A stretch of 64,000 bases of DNA. Origin: Utricularia gibba. Its lineage: Eukaryota; Streptophyta; Magnoliopsida; Lamiales; Lentibulariaceae. The stretch covers positions 1 through 64,000 of the forward strand of contig NEEC01000017.1 of assembly GCA_002189035.1 (NCBI GenBank), written 5' to 3'. Within the stretch, counting starts at the first letter, position 1. Each line of letters opens with the position of its first letter. The notes below the pieces were generated by a model, which searched no databases, had not been told where the DNA came from, and was given only the letters and a program-made list of their open reading frames with translations. A program made the translations under genes and the position numbers. Positions 12,258 to 23,552 of this stretch are shown here, in pieces.

Positions 12258-13065
12258 GCATGTTGCAATAAAGATTGAGAATCAACTAAAGTCTAAGGGA
12301 CAACATAGAGACCATCCAAAACCTTCTACCTTGTGGAATGTTGCTGGAAGTAAGGAGAAGAAACCAAATTATCCTTCATTTGGGAAATCAACCACGCTTG
12401 GACCGATGAAAGAGGGCACTGCAGATACTCGAAACCAGGAAAGAGGATTTAAGTCCTCTGGACAAACACGAAATATCAAGTGTTTCAAATGTCTTGTCCA
12501 TGGTCATATTGCTTCAGAATGCCCAAACAAGAGGACCATGATTCTAAGGGACTCTGGAGACGTTGAATCTGATATTGAGTGTGAAAGTGGAAGTGAAGTG
12601 CAGGAGATAGATGATGGGGAACAACAACCTGTCATTGGTGAAAGTTTGGTAACAAGAAGGACTTTAGCCATGGATGCTAAGCCAATGGAGGAGCAACGAG
12701 AAAACTTATTCCATACACGTTGCTTTGTGAATGCGAAAGTTTATTGCCTAATAATCAATGGAGGCAGTTGCGCAAACGTTGCTAGTACTCTCATGGTAGA
12801 TAAACTCCATCTTCGTACTCTTAAACATCCAAATCCCTATAGGCTTCAATGGTTGAACGAAGGGAGTGAATTAAAGATCACTAAACAAGTTCTTGTTGCT
12901 TTCCAAATTGGAAAGTATCAGGATGAGGTTCTTTGTGATGTAGTGCCCATGCATGCTGGACACACACTCTTGGGAAGGCCGTGGCAATATGATAGGAACG
13001 TGATCCATGATGGCTATACTAACAAGTATTCCTTTTCTATGAAAGGAAAACCAATCACATTCTAA
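12258..13065 (+). pseudogene. Ty3/gypsy copy 1: gag C-terminus, zinc knuckle and protease
   Basis: The gag frame resumes exactly at the copia target duplication. It contains the zinc knuckle CFKCLVHGHIASEC (about 12480-12525) and a retropepsin-like region (CFVNAKVYCLIINGGSCANVA, about 12721-12783, quoted here as CLIINGGSCANVA). The catalytic Asp of the usual I-D-G-G-S motif is Asn here, so the protease would be inactive. The frame ends at TAA 13063-13065, just before a short tandem duplication. Confidence 0.9.
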
Positions 13066-13131
13066 AAAAAGAGTTATGAGATTCCTTTTCTATGAAAGGA
13101 AAACCAATCACATTCTAAAAAAAGAGTTATG
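13028..13131 (+). repeat. 53-bp direct duplication at the end of the gypsy protease
   Basis: The block beginning ATTCCTTTTCTATGAAAGG is present at 13028-13080 and again at 13081-13131. It includes the stop codon of the preceding frame. It is a local tandem duplication private to this copy. Confidence 0.9.
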
Positions 13132-13352
13132 GTGCCTTTATCTCCAAATGAGGCACAAGAGGATCAAGTTAAGATTGCTGCTGCTATCAAATCCTTTGGT
13201 GATTCGAGTGATGAGAGCTTGAGAGAGAAAAAAGAGATATCACGAGAAAGGAAAAGAACATCTAAAAAAGAGTGAAAAGAAAGACGTGAATAAAGAAGTT
13301 GTGAGGAAAAAAGAAGTGGAATGCCTTGTTACAAGAATGAGTGATGTGAGTT

Positions 13353-15506
13353 ATGCCTTTTGGATTGACTAATGCACCTAGTACTTTCATGAGATTGATG
13401 AATCATGTATTGCATCACTTTCTTGGGAGATTTGTAGTTATTTACTTTGATGATATTCTTGTGTATAGTAAGACATTGGATGAACATACATGTCATTTAC
13501 GTGAAGTGTTGGTTCTTTTGAGAAAAGAGTGTTTGTATGCTAATATCAAAAAGTGCGACATTTGCACAAACAAAATCTACTTTCTTGGAGATATTAAAAG
13601 TGATGCAGGTATTTTAGTAGATGAAGAAAAGGTGAAAGCAATTAGAGAATGGCCAACTCCTACCACAATTGGAGAAGTGCGTAGTTTCCATGGATTGGCT
13701 AGCTTCTATCGTCGTTTTGTAAAGGATTTCAGCACAATTGCTGCACCATTGAACAAGGTTGTGAAGAAAAATGTGCAATTTTGCTGGGGAGAATCACAAG
13801 AACATGCTTTCAAGACACTTAAGGATAAGCTTAGCTCAGCTCCTTTACTTGCATTACCTGATTTCTCTAACACGTTTGAAATTGAATGTGAAGCTTCTGG
13901 AGTTGGAATAGGTGCTGTTCTCATGCAAGGAAGTCGACCTATTGCCTATTTCAATGAAAAATTGGGTGGAGATACACTAAATTACCCAACTTATGATAAG
14001 GAGTTGTACTCATTGGTTAGAGCACTTGAAACTTGGAAACATTATCTTTGGCACAAAAAGTTTGTTATCCATACAGATCACGAAAGTTTGAAGCATGTCA
14101 AGAGTCAAAAAAATCTCAATAGAAGACACGCAAAATGGGTGGAGTTCATTGATACCTTTCCTTATGTTATCAAATATAAGAAAGGTAAGGAGAACATTGT
14201 TGCAGATGCATTGTCACGAAGATACACACTTTTAGCTACTCTTGATGCTCAAATTCTTGGATTGTCAACGATAAAAGAATTTTACAGTCTTGATCATGAT
14301 TTTAAAGATATTTATCTTTCATGTGAACATAAACCTCTTGAAAACTTCCATAGGCAAGATGATTTTCTTTTCAAAAAGAATAGATTATGTATTCCTCAAT
14401 GTTCAATTCATGAGTTTTTAGTGAAAGAAGCTCATGGTGGTGGTCTAATGGGGCATTTTGGGGTCACCAAGACATTGGACATGCTTTAACAACACTTCTA
14501 TTGGCCACACATGAGAAAAGATGTGGAAAGAATCTTTGGAAGATGTTTGGTGTGCAAGAAAGCCAAATCAAAATCAACTTCTCAAGGATTGTACACTCCT
14601 CTTTCTACTCCTCTTTACCCTTGGATTGACCTTTCTATGGATTTTGTTTTAGGATTACCAAGGACTCAAAAGGGAAAGGATTCAATATTTGTGGTCGTGG
14701 ACAGGTTCTCCAAGATGGCACATTTCATTCCTTGTCACAAGACTGATAATGCTTCGCATGTTGCCGATTTATTCTTCAGGGAGATTGTTAGGCTTCATGG
14801 TATGCCACTTACCATTGTAAGTGATCGTGACACAAAGTTTCTTAGCCACTTTTGGCGTACACTTTGGAGTAAGTTGGGAACAAAGCTTCTTTTCTCTACC
14901 ACTTGTCATCCCCAAACTGATGGACAAACCGAGGTAACAAACTGAACCCTAGCTACTCTACTTCGTGCCATCATAAAAAAGAACATTAGAACATGGGAAG
15001 ATTGCTTACCTCATATTGAATTTGCATACTATAGAGCAGTACATTCTTCTACTCATTGTTCTCCTTTTGAAATTGTGTATGGTTTTAATCCTCGTGCACC
15101 TATAGACTTGTTGACCTTGCCATCTAATGAATTTCGTAGTTTTGATGGTGCTAAGAGAGCAGATGCCATCAGAACACTACATGAGAAGGTTCGAAATCAA
15201 TTGGAAGCCAAAAACATGGAGTATGCAGCTAAAGCAAATAAACATAGGAAAAAAGTTACTCTACAACCAGGAGATTGGGTTTGGGTACATATTCGAAAGA
15301 AAAGATTTCCAAGCATGAGACATTCAAAGCTTTCACTCAGAGGAGATGGACCCTTTCAAGTCATTGAGAAAATCAATGATAATGCTTATAAGATTGATCT
15401 TCCAGGTGAGTTTTCGGTGCACTCCACGTTCAATATTGCTGACTTGGTTCCTTGTGATGTAGATGGTGATGATTTAAGGATGAATCTGCTAAAAGAAGGG
15501 GGATGA
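13353..15506 (+). pseudogene. Ty3/gypsy copy 1: RT C-terminal part, RNase H, integrase
   Basis: One frame contains [20 protein letters not shown] and the RT catalytic motif [10 protein letters not shown], then RNase H (THDHESLKH-like region, about 14075), the integrase zinc finger, the core ([31 protein letters not shown]) and a C-terminal chromodomain-like module (LPGEFSVHSTFNIADL). Stops at TAA 14487-14489 and TGA 14943-14945 break it. The N-terminal half of RT is absent: sequence jumps from the protease linker to the middle of RT near 13345, an internal deletion. The terminal TGA overlaps the LTR start at 15504. Confidence 0.93.
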
Positions 15507-16072
15507 TGAGATCATGGATGCTATAGATTATCCCAATGAAGATAAAGGACACAAGATCAATAATCCTCCATTGATTTAAGTCGAGCCAATCACTAGATCA
15601 AGAGCAAGAAGGAATCAAGAAGTGCTTAAGAGCTTATGGGCCAATCAACCAAGCTATGAGGTGTTGGGCATGGAATTCAACATTCTCAAAGTGCATCAAC
15701 TTGATTAGAGAAGGCCCATTACTACCAAATACATTATTATTACTACTTTTCCTCTAATAAGGCCCAATCCTTCATCTATTTAAGAAGGCCTTACTCATGT
15801 TTTGGACAACTTTGATTGTAATCACTTTTGAGAGCTATTCTCCTTCCTTGAGTTCTTGTAGAACTTAGACTTATCAAACCTCGCTTGTGGTGTTTAGTGT
15901 GTGGTTTATCATTCTCAATTCCTTCCTTGATTCTGTGAGTATGGTACCATTTCATACATTGGGTTGCAAGGATCTTTCAATCCTTGAGGGCCAACTTCTT
16001 TTTCTTGAGGGATTGCTTCTTTTCAACAAAGATCTGGTTTGTCAATCCCTTATTGATTGGAGGATCGTATCA
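15504..16072 (+). repeat. 3' LTR of Ty3/gypsy copy 1
   Basis: It starts TGATGAGATC after the purine tract AAAAGAAGGGGGA and ends CGTATCA at the junction with the 2.09-kb repeat. Length is about 569 bp. It has no partner in the window because the 5' end of the element is missing. Confidence 0.8.
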
Positions 16073-17704
16073 GTGGCACTATCCAACGAAGCTTGGAATG
16101 AATATCAGCATACATATTCACCTCAAGGCTTGCGTGTGAACCCAGCACCTGGTTTATACCCATTGGAAATCATACAAGGACAGCTTTTATACCTTTTTGT
16201 GTGCACGCGGTACCCCGCTTCATACTTATTGCAAACTACTTTTCGCCACCCTGTATCCTTGTGAACCTGCGGAAACACGGTACACCCATCGACGCACATA
16301 ATGGTGGAGCAACACAAGTCACACGTCCTGCTGCTCCAGCGAGGGGCTCACGACTACCCACGCATTCTTCTCGTATTCGGGTTGATCGAATTCCAAATAT
16401 CGTGAGCCTATTTGAACGGTCTTCCTTGATGCCCAACTCTTTTCCAAACATCTTCTTTTCTCCTCGAATGCGATTGCGGTAACTACGCCATTGGATGTGC
16501 TGTCCCTTGCCATTATTGCGAATCCATGTGCTGAGTTTTTTTCGTATACATATCTCCGCTCGCGGGATGTGGAGCAAGTTCCATTCGTCCTCCATTCTCA
16601 AAAGAGGTGTTCTAGAGACCGCACCTTTTTGGAGGGTTTCTTGACTTGTTCGTCTTTTTTTCTTATTCCCATTGCTAATTGACTGCATTCCAACCCTTTG
16701 ACTCGCAGAAAGCTCATGCCAATGAATGCTCCTTCGAACCACTGTACATGTACGCGCACCTCGCATTCTAAAGCTAAAATGGTTATACATAGCTGCACGA
16801 TTGTGAAAATGACGTTCACCACGCCGCGTTCTAGGATCGATGACTTTGGCAGTAACCCTGGTCGCGTATGCGTACCACCGTTTGTTGCTCCAATGATCCC
16901 TTTCCGTGTGCCCCTCATGTTGGAATTCTGGTACGGCCTTCGAGAACCGATTTTTGTAGTTTTTTACAGCCTCTCTACTACGAACTTTTGGATTCAATTT
17001 TGGGATCGCAAATAGTGATAACATTGGAATCCGAATTTGCCTCATACTTCCCTTTCATCATGTCCCAACTCATGTTCCTTGAGTTCCTGCTGGTGAGCTC
17101 GTTCGGATTGTTATGCACTGCCTTTTAGAGAACATGGTTTCCGCAAAGCGTGACCTTTTGTTGGCGAGTGTTGCCTTCCGTAGCTGCATGTTAACGAATT
17201 GTTGCCTTCGAGCCCACTCTGGGAAACCAAGTTGAGACGAAGAATGGCCATGATGCGGATGTCCGGAGAAAATAGGAGTTTTATCGCACTTGGGTGGTTA
17301 TCCAGGAAATATATGCAGGGTTTCGATGGCATTCTAGCCTTCTCGTCAAGCTCGAAATGAAGGGGAGTGAAAGATCGATGTGCTGAGAAACATGCATGGA
17401 GCCTCTTGTCGTGGAGTGAAACACGCATGATGTTGCGTGTGCTTGCATTACCTGCGTGGTTTGAGGTGCATGGAGGAGGCACGTCATCGGGACCACCATC
17501 AAGTCCACCTACAAGGAGAAGTGAGCATACGTCGGAGGAGGTGGTGGTAGCTGCCAAGGGGTTACGTTTTGCATGTATAGTATGCCACTTCCAATGCCAT
17601 GCTCATTGATGATGCTCCACGTAGAACGAATTAGGGCTGGCTACTGCGTTGTTAGGTTGCCTCATGATGTGCTGCATTGTTAGGTTGTTAGGGCTGGCTG
17701 CTGT
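16073..17704 (+). repeat. Diverged piece of the 2.09-kb tandem repeat
   Basis: It matches the array unit from about offset 760 to its end and continues into the first ~360 bp of a next unit, so it came from a tandem arrangement. Divergence from the 1-6761 units is around 10% in a sampled stretch. It has about 51 bp near 16340-16390 that the young array lacks, and lacks about 175 bp present in the array (junction near 16536). The last ~35 bp are a short local duplication. Confidence 0.88.
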
Positions 17705-18106
17705 GTTGGTAGTATTGCTATAACCAACAAATACACCAGATGCAGATTTCTTATCAAGTTTTCCTCATTTTTCGTCTGGTACATGAGTAAAACACATACT
17801 ACCGAAGATTTTGTGATGATCAACCTTTTTAATATAACCATGCCATTTTTGATGGGCGGTTTTTCCACTAATCGCCCTTGAAGGAAGCAAGTTCAATAGA
17901 TATACAGATGTAGATACCACTTAAGCCCAGAAATTTACAAGAAGATCTTTCTCAAACAATAGGCATCTTGACACATCAATGATTGTTCTGTTTCTCCTTT
18001 CACATATACCATTCTGTTGTGTAGAATATGGTACGTTGAATTGATGCATGATTCCCTCATTTTCACACAACATTCTCATGCTATTATTGTAGAATTCGCC
18101 TCCATT
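17705..18106 (-). repeat. Left arm of a 400-bp foldback (inverted integrase fragment)
   Basis: It is the reverse complement of 18138-18537, with scattered mismatches. On the minus strand it reads as copia integrase, for example YNNSMRMLCENEGIMHQFN and CERRNRTIIDVS. The spacer is 18107-18137. Confidence 0.92.
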
Positions 18107-18122
18107 CTCATGCTCCTTAAAG

Positions 18123-20818
18123 ATGATTAGATCAGACAATGGAGGCGTATTCTACAATAATAGCATGAGAATGTTTTGTGAAAATGAGGGAATCATGCAT
18201 CAATTCAACGTACCATATTCTGCACAACAGAATAGTATATGTGAAAGGAGAAACAGAATAATCCTTGATATGTCAAGATGGCTATTGTTTGAGAAAGATC
18301 TTCCTGTAAATTTCTGAGCTGAAGCGGTATCTACATCTGTATATCTATTGAACTTGCTTCCTTCAAGGGCGATTAGTGGAAAAACCGCCCATGAAAAATG
18401 GCATGGTTATATTAAAAAGGTTGATCATCTCAGAATCTTTGGTAGTCTGTGTGTTACTCATGTACCAGACCAAAAACGAGGAAACTTGATAAGAAATCTT
18501 TATCTGGTATATTTGTTGGTTATAGCAACACTACCAATGGATATAAAGTTTATATACCTCAACAGAAGAAATTTATCTTCAGTCATGATGTCACTTTTGA
18601 TGAAGGTGCAAGGTATACTTTAATTAATGATTTCATTTCTCTCAATGATGCAGAAGCTCATAACAGTCGTGTAAGGCATAGCACCCATCTGAAAGGAGAC
18701 CTCTGGACACACATGCCTCAAAACTTCTCTTCCAGGAATTCAACAAACCAAGAAACTTCAGAACTCGTTCATGAAGATTCAAATCAAGTAAATGATCAGC
18801 ATTCAGAAGAGAATTTTCCAGCTCCAGAGGAGGAGAAGGTCACAAATCAAGATGACTCGTCCAATGAGAATTCAAAATCAAACTCTGAACCCCTGTATGG
18901 ACAAACTCATTAGGCCAATGATCAACATTCAGATGGGAATTTCGAAATCCGAGAAGAGGAGCAAGGCACGAATGCAGAAGACTCATCAACAGATAAATCT
19001 GATGGAGAGGAACCTGATACTGATGATGAAGATTATTACCCATCTGATCGTGATTGGCAAGGGAGGAAACGCAAAAACATCAGAGATTCAATAGATAATG
19101 AGGATAGTCATGTTACTGATATTAGAAGAAGCAAAAGAAACAAGGCTCCTACAATAAGTTTCTCCAAGTTGAATGATGATGTCCAAGATGCTGTAGCTGA
19201 TATTTTGGCTGGATTATTGACAGGAGATCCAACATCATTTGAAGTGGCTGTACAAAATCCGAAATGGAGAGAGGCCATGAAGGAAGAAATGAATCTATAC
19301 TTAAAAATGAAACATGGGAGTTAGTTGATAAACCCAAGGATAGGGGTTTCAAACCTATTGGCCTCAAGTGGTTATTCAAAACCAAGATGAATGCAGATGG
19401 TTCTATCAACAAATATAAGGCAAGATTAGTAGCCAAGGGATATAGTCACATCAAAAGAATAAATTTTCATGAGATTTTTGCACCAGTAGCAAGATTTGAC
19501 ATGATTAAAGTACTTCCTTCTATTTCAGCCGCTCATGGATGGAAAGTGCATCACATGGATGTCAAGATTGCATTCTTGAATGGTGTGTTAGAGGAGGTTG
19601 TTTTTGTCGAACAACCAAAGGGCTTCAAAATGTCAGGTCATTAAGACAAAGTATTGAAGCTAAAGAAATCTCTCTATGGGTTGAAGCAAGCTCCTAGAGC
19701 ATGGAATGAATGCATGGATAACTTTTTCCAGGGTATTGGTTTCAAAAAGACATATAGTGATTACTCACTATATGTTAAAGGAAAAGAAGATGATCGTTTA
19801 TTTATTAGCTTATATGTGGATGATCTTATGATTATCTCAGGTAATGAAAGGAAGATTGAGGAATTCAAAGCTCTACTCAAAAATGAATTCAAGATGACTG
19901 ACCTTGGAATGATGTCCTACTATCTAGGCATGGAAATTCATCAACTTGAAGGTGTTGGAACATTCATATCTCAGAAAAAATACTGTAATGAACTTCTTGA
20001 AAGGTTTGGGTTCAAAGATGTCAATCCTTCAAAAATGCCTTTGAATTACAAACAGCTGATTGGAGAGAACAATCAGGGAAAGAATGTGGATGCCACTACT
20101 TATAAAAGTATGATTGGAAGCCTCATTTATCTCCAGCATACAAGGCCTGACTTGTGTTTTGTGTAAATGTATTATCTCGCTTCCTAAACAAACCAACAAC
20201 AACTCACATGGCAGCTGTGAAAAGAGCTTTCAGGTACATAAAATCTACTACTGATTTCGGATTGTTCTATCCCTATGAAGGTGAAAAACCAGTCTTGAAA
20301 GTTAGAGTCTACTTAGAAAGTGATTATGGTATGGCACCAGATAGTAAGAGTACATCTGGTGCACTCTTCTTCTTAAATAAGAGCCCTGTAGTCTGGTTTT
20401 CGAAGAAACAAAAAGTGGTAGCACAATTAACAGCTGAAGCAGAATACATCTCAGCAGTGGAAGCTACACAAAGTGGTTTGCTGAACTATTGTGTTTAGTT
20501 GAGGCAGATGCTAAACGAACTTCGATTCATACAAAAGGAAGCTACACATCTGCTTATGGATAATCGAGCTGCAATCTCCATTGCCAAGGATCCGACGAAC
20601 TTCAGCAAAGCCAAACACATAAGAATTAGGTATCATGTCATAAGGAATTACATCAAGGAGAAGAAGATTAAAGTGCAGTATATTGAGAGTGGGAATTAGC
20701 TTGCTGATGGGCTCACCAAAGGTTTGAACAGAGTTCGGTTTGAGCTAGCAATGAAGAACATGAATCTCATGACTATGGAAGACTTTCTCAAGTTAGGAGA
20801 TCTCGGTCTGGGGGAGAG
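18123..20818 (+). pseudogene. copia pol: integrase C-terminal part, RT, RNase H
   Basis: It begins inside the integrase core (RSDNGG at about 18129) and continues through the acidic linker, RT (WLFKTKMNADGSINKYKARL, LYGLKQAPRAW, the catalytic YVDDLMI at about 19816) and RNase H (DSKSTSG, TAEAEY, the region KHIRIRYHVIRNYI). Stop codons or frameshifts occur near 18315, 18911, 19322, 19642, 20166, 20497 and 20697. The first half of integrase, protease and gag are missing from this orientation. It ends at the purine tract GGGGGAGAG before the LTR. Confidence 0.92.
18138..18537 (+). repeat. Right arm of the 400-bp foldback
   Basis: It pairs with 17705-18106 and forms the beginning of the plus-strand integrase fragment. 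An RNA crossing the region would form a long hairpin, a plausible source of small RNAs against this copia family (inference). Confidence 0.92.
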
Positions 20819-21119
20819 TGTTGGAGATCAGCCTCAATCCAAAGCTTGAAGGTGATTGGAAGCACTAATCTTGTGTCATAATGTCATATTTCAGATAAAA
20901 AGGTGTTGGGTTCGAGTTGTTGGGCTTTTTTGTGTTTTCAATGATTGCGGCCCACTGTTGGGTAACCTAGGTATTGGGTATATAAAAACCCTATTAAGAA
21001 TGCGTGTCAATTAGGTTTTCGGTCATTCTTATTGTTAATGAGTTGTTTTTCATCCAAGGTGATCTCCTAAGCATTACCTTTTTGTTATTTCCCAAGACTC
21101 TATCTTTCTTGCATCAACA
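20819..21119 (+). repeat. LTR of the rearranged copia (plus orientation, 3' LTR)
   Basis: It starts TGTTGGAGATCAG and ends GCATCAACA, 301 bp, with a TATA-like TATATAAA near 20979. It is joined at its last base directly to an inverted gag sequence. Confidence 0.9.
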
Positions 21120-21381
21120 AATACAAGGCATCCATTGCTTCATCTTTTCTTTGTTGAAGATACTCAGCTTCCTCTTGCTGTTCTGATGTGGATTTGCTTG
21201 TTATTGTAATAGCCGGAATCTCCCTTTCAACAACATCCCAAATCTTTCTTACCCGAAGGTAGCTACTAATCTTTTTGACCCAGCTTCCAAACTCAGAACC
21301 ATCAAATATTGGAGGTCCTCTACCAAATGCATCATAGCCACCGCTTGACAAGCTTTGGGTTGATACTTGGTAATCCACCAA
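21120..21381 (-). pseudogene. copia gag N-terminus, minus strand, cut by the LTR junction
   Basis: Minus-strand translation from 21381 gives a copia capsid N-terminus with PIFDGSEFGSWVKKISSYL and RKIWDVVERE. It is open to the junction at 21120, where it is truncated by the end of the plus-strand LTR. About 87 codons remain. Confidence 0.82.
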
Positions 21382-21440
21382 GTAAAAACGTTGAACGGTA
21401 AATAAAATACTGAAACGAACACAGATTTGAGAACCTTACT

Positions 21441-21452
21441 GCTCTGATACCA
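21441..21452 (-). other. Primer binding site, initiator tRNA-Met (minus orientation)
   Basis: On the minus strand TGGTATCAGAGC follows the LTR end (CATCAACA) without a spacer. Confidence 0.9.
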
Positions 21453-21755
21453 TGTTGATGCAAGAAAGATAGAGTCTTGGGAACTAACAAAAAGATAATG
21501 CTTATGAGATCACCTTGGATGAAAAACGACTCATGAACAATAAGAATGACCGAAAACCTAGTTGACACGCATTCCTAGTAGGGTTTATATATACCCAATA
21601 CCTAGGTTACCCAACAGTGGGCCACAATCATTGAAAACACATAAAAAAGCTTAACAAGTTGAACCCAACTCATTTTTATCTAAAACATGACATTATAACA
21701 CAAGATTAATGTTTCCAATCACCTTCAACCTTTGGATTGAGGCTGATCTCCAACA
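21453..21755 (-). repeat. LTR of the rearranged copia (minus orientation, 5' LTR)
   Basis: It is 303 bp and the reverse complement of the 20819-21119 LTR with few differences. Its outer end (TGTTGGAG on minus) borders the 2.09-kb repeat at 21756. Confidence 0.92.
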
Positions 21756-22185
21756 TGCGTACTACCGTTTGTAGCTCCAATGATCCCTTTTCGTGTGCCC
21801 CTCATGTTGGAATTCTGGTACAGCCTTCGAGAACCGATTTCTGTAGTTCTTTACAGCCACTCTGCTGCGAACTTTTGGATTCAATTTTGGGATCGGAAAT
21901 AGTGATAACATTGGAATGCGAATTTGCCTCATACTTCCCTTTCATCATGTCCCAACTCATGTTTCCTGAGTTCCTGCTGGTGAGCTCGTTAGGATTGTTA
22001 TGCAATGCATAATAGAGAACATGGTTTCCGCAAAGCGTGACCTTTTGTTGGCGAGTGTTGGCTTCCTTTGCTGCATGTTAACGGATCGTCGCCTTCGAGC
22101 CCACTCTGGGAAACGAAGTTGAGACAAAGAATGGCCATGACTTTGATGTCCGGAGAAAATAGGAGCTTTTTCGCACTTTGGTGGG
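21756..22185 (+). repeat. Fragment of the 2.09-kb repeat
   Basis: It matches unit offsets about 1653-2085, diverged. It lies between the copia minus LTR and the 5' LTR of gypsy copy 2. Confidence 0.9.
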
Positions 22186-22790
22186 TGATGAGCCCCAAGA
22201 AGATAATGAAATGTATTTAAAGAATGATGAGGAGTGTGTCCAAGTGAACACATTAGACACAAAGATCATTCCACTAGGACCAATGACTAGGAGAAAGAGC
22301 TAGATGCTTGAAGATACACTTAAGGCTCTCCTTAATTCTATTGGAATCAAACATGGGCTTGAAGACATCCCATCAAAAGAGCTCAACTACTTGAAGGTAG
22401 ATTTATCTTAGACCATTTGGCTTGTTCGACTTTTCTATTTCATTTAGTTTGAGCCAAGTAATGTTAGAGCCCAATCCTAGAGTATAAATACTATAGAGTT
22501 GTATTATTTCAGGACCTTTAGTCATTTTCATGTATGTTGTGAGGATTCTCCTCTTCTTTGAGTGCTTGAACACTCTTAACTTATCAAGCTTTGAGCTTGT
22601 GGCGTCCTAGGATTATCACTTCCAATCCTTCTCTCTTTTTTGAAGTGTGGCTCCTAATTTTCTTTGTTTCGAAGTTTGGTGGCAAGAGATTCATTCTCTT
22701 GAGGGTAGACTTGGGTGGGTTCTCTTCTAAGCTTCAAAATCACCTCTTGTTCGTGGGTTGCTAATCTCTATAGATTAGAGGGTCACATCA
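22186..22790 (+). repeat. 5' LTR of Ty3/gypsy copy 2
   Basis: It starts TGATGAGCCCC, ends GGGTCACATCA, and is about 605 bp. The insertion point is at the end of a 2.09-kb repeat unit. Confidence 0.85.
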
Positions 22791-22792
22791 TT

Positions 22793-22804
22793 TGGTATCA
22801 GAGC
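22793..22804 (+). other. Primer binding site, initiator tRNA-Met
   Basis: TGGTATCAGAGC lies two bases after the 5' LTR. The leader from here to 23552 shows no coding sequence. Confidence 0.9.
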
Positions 22805-23552
22805 TTTGGGTTCCTTCTCCTTAATATTATCCTGTTCTTGTTTTAGTTCTTCCATTCTTGCTTATTGAAAAAAAAAGAAAACAAAAACGTTCAAGCCACG
22901 TCCTTCTTCGTACTTTTGGCTTTGACAAAAAAAAAAAAGGGTTTACAAGAAGTTGATTGTTGAAGAGCTCGAAATTGAGTGTCAATTGAATAGCAAGAAC
23001 ACCTTGAATATCAACTTCAAGGGTGTAAGAAGAGAAGGAGAGTGAAGGTGAATACCCATCACCCATCACTATCATCCATTCCACCAAGCAACCACTTTAT
23101 TGTTGTTTTCCTTATCTTCATCTCCATACCCTGTCACTTACTTGTCCCTACCATTCCATTTAACTATTCTTTTTGTTAATTGCCCATTCATGTGTTTCTA
23201 CAATTTCACAAGCATTATATTTCGTGTGTAGTGCTCATTCCTCTGTTTTCATCTAATCTTACCTTGTGTCCATCCCTCCTCTTTATCTACTGCAACAAGC
23301 AACCAACATAATTCAACCAATCCTCCTTTTTTGTCTCTATCTTGAGACAATTAACACTACCACCCTCACCTAACCCCATCATAACACCATAATCAATACC
23401 AATCTGGAAGTGATTAATTCTTGAGGTGTCATGAGGTCAAGCATGATAATGTTATGGAGTGCATCAAGGACTTGAAGCTTGGGGATTGAGTGGTAAACCT
23501 TGTGTGTGCTTCTTTGTTCTTTCACTTTATTCTCTTTTGTCTTCTATTTAGG

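Larger units (their letters stand above)
17705..21755. mobile_element. Rearranged Ty1/copia element with foldback integrase and head-to-head LTRs
   Basis: The order is: inverted integrase fragment (17705-18106, minus); 31-bp spacer; integrase, RT, RNase H and 3' LTR on plus (18138-21119); then gag start, primer site and 5' LTR on minus (21120-21755). The plus LTR (20819-21119) and minus LTR (21453-21755) are nearly identical, so both halves belong to one family. The flanks on both sides are 2.09-kb repeat, but from different offsets. The simplest explanation is that one copy inserted into the gag of another copy in opposite orientation, or that a cDNA integrated into itself, followed by a deletion between the two integrase regions. 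Confidence 0.85.
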
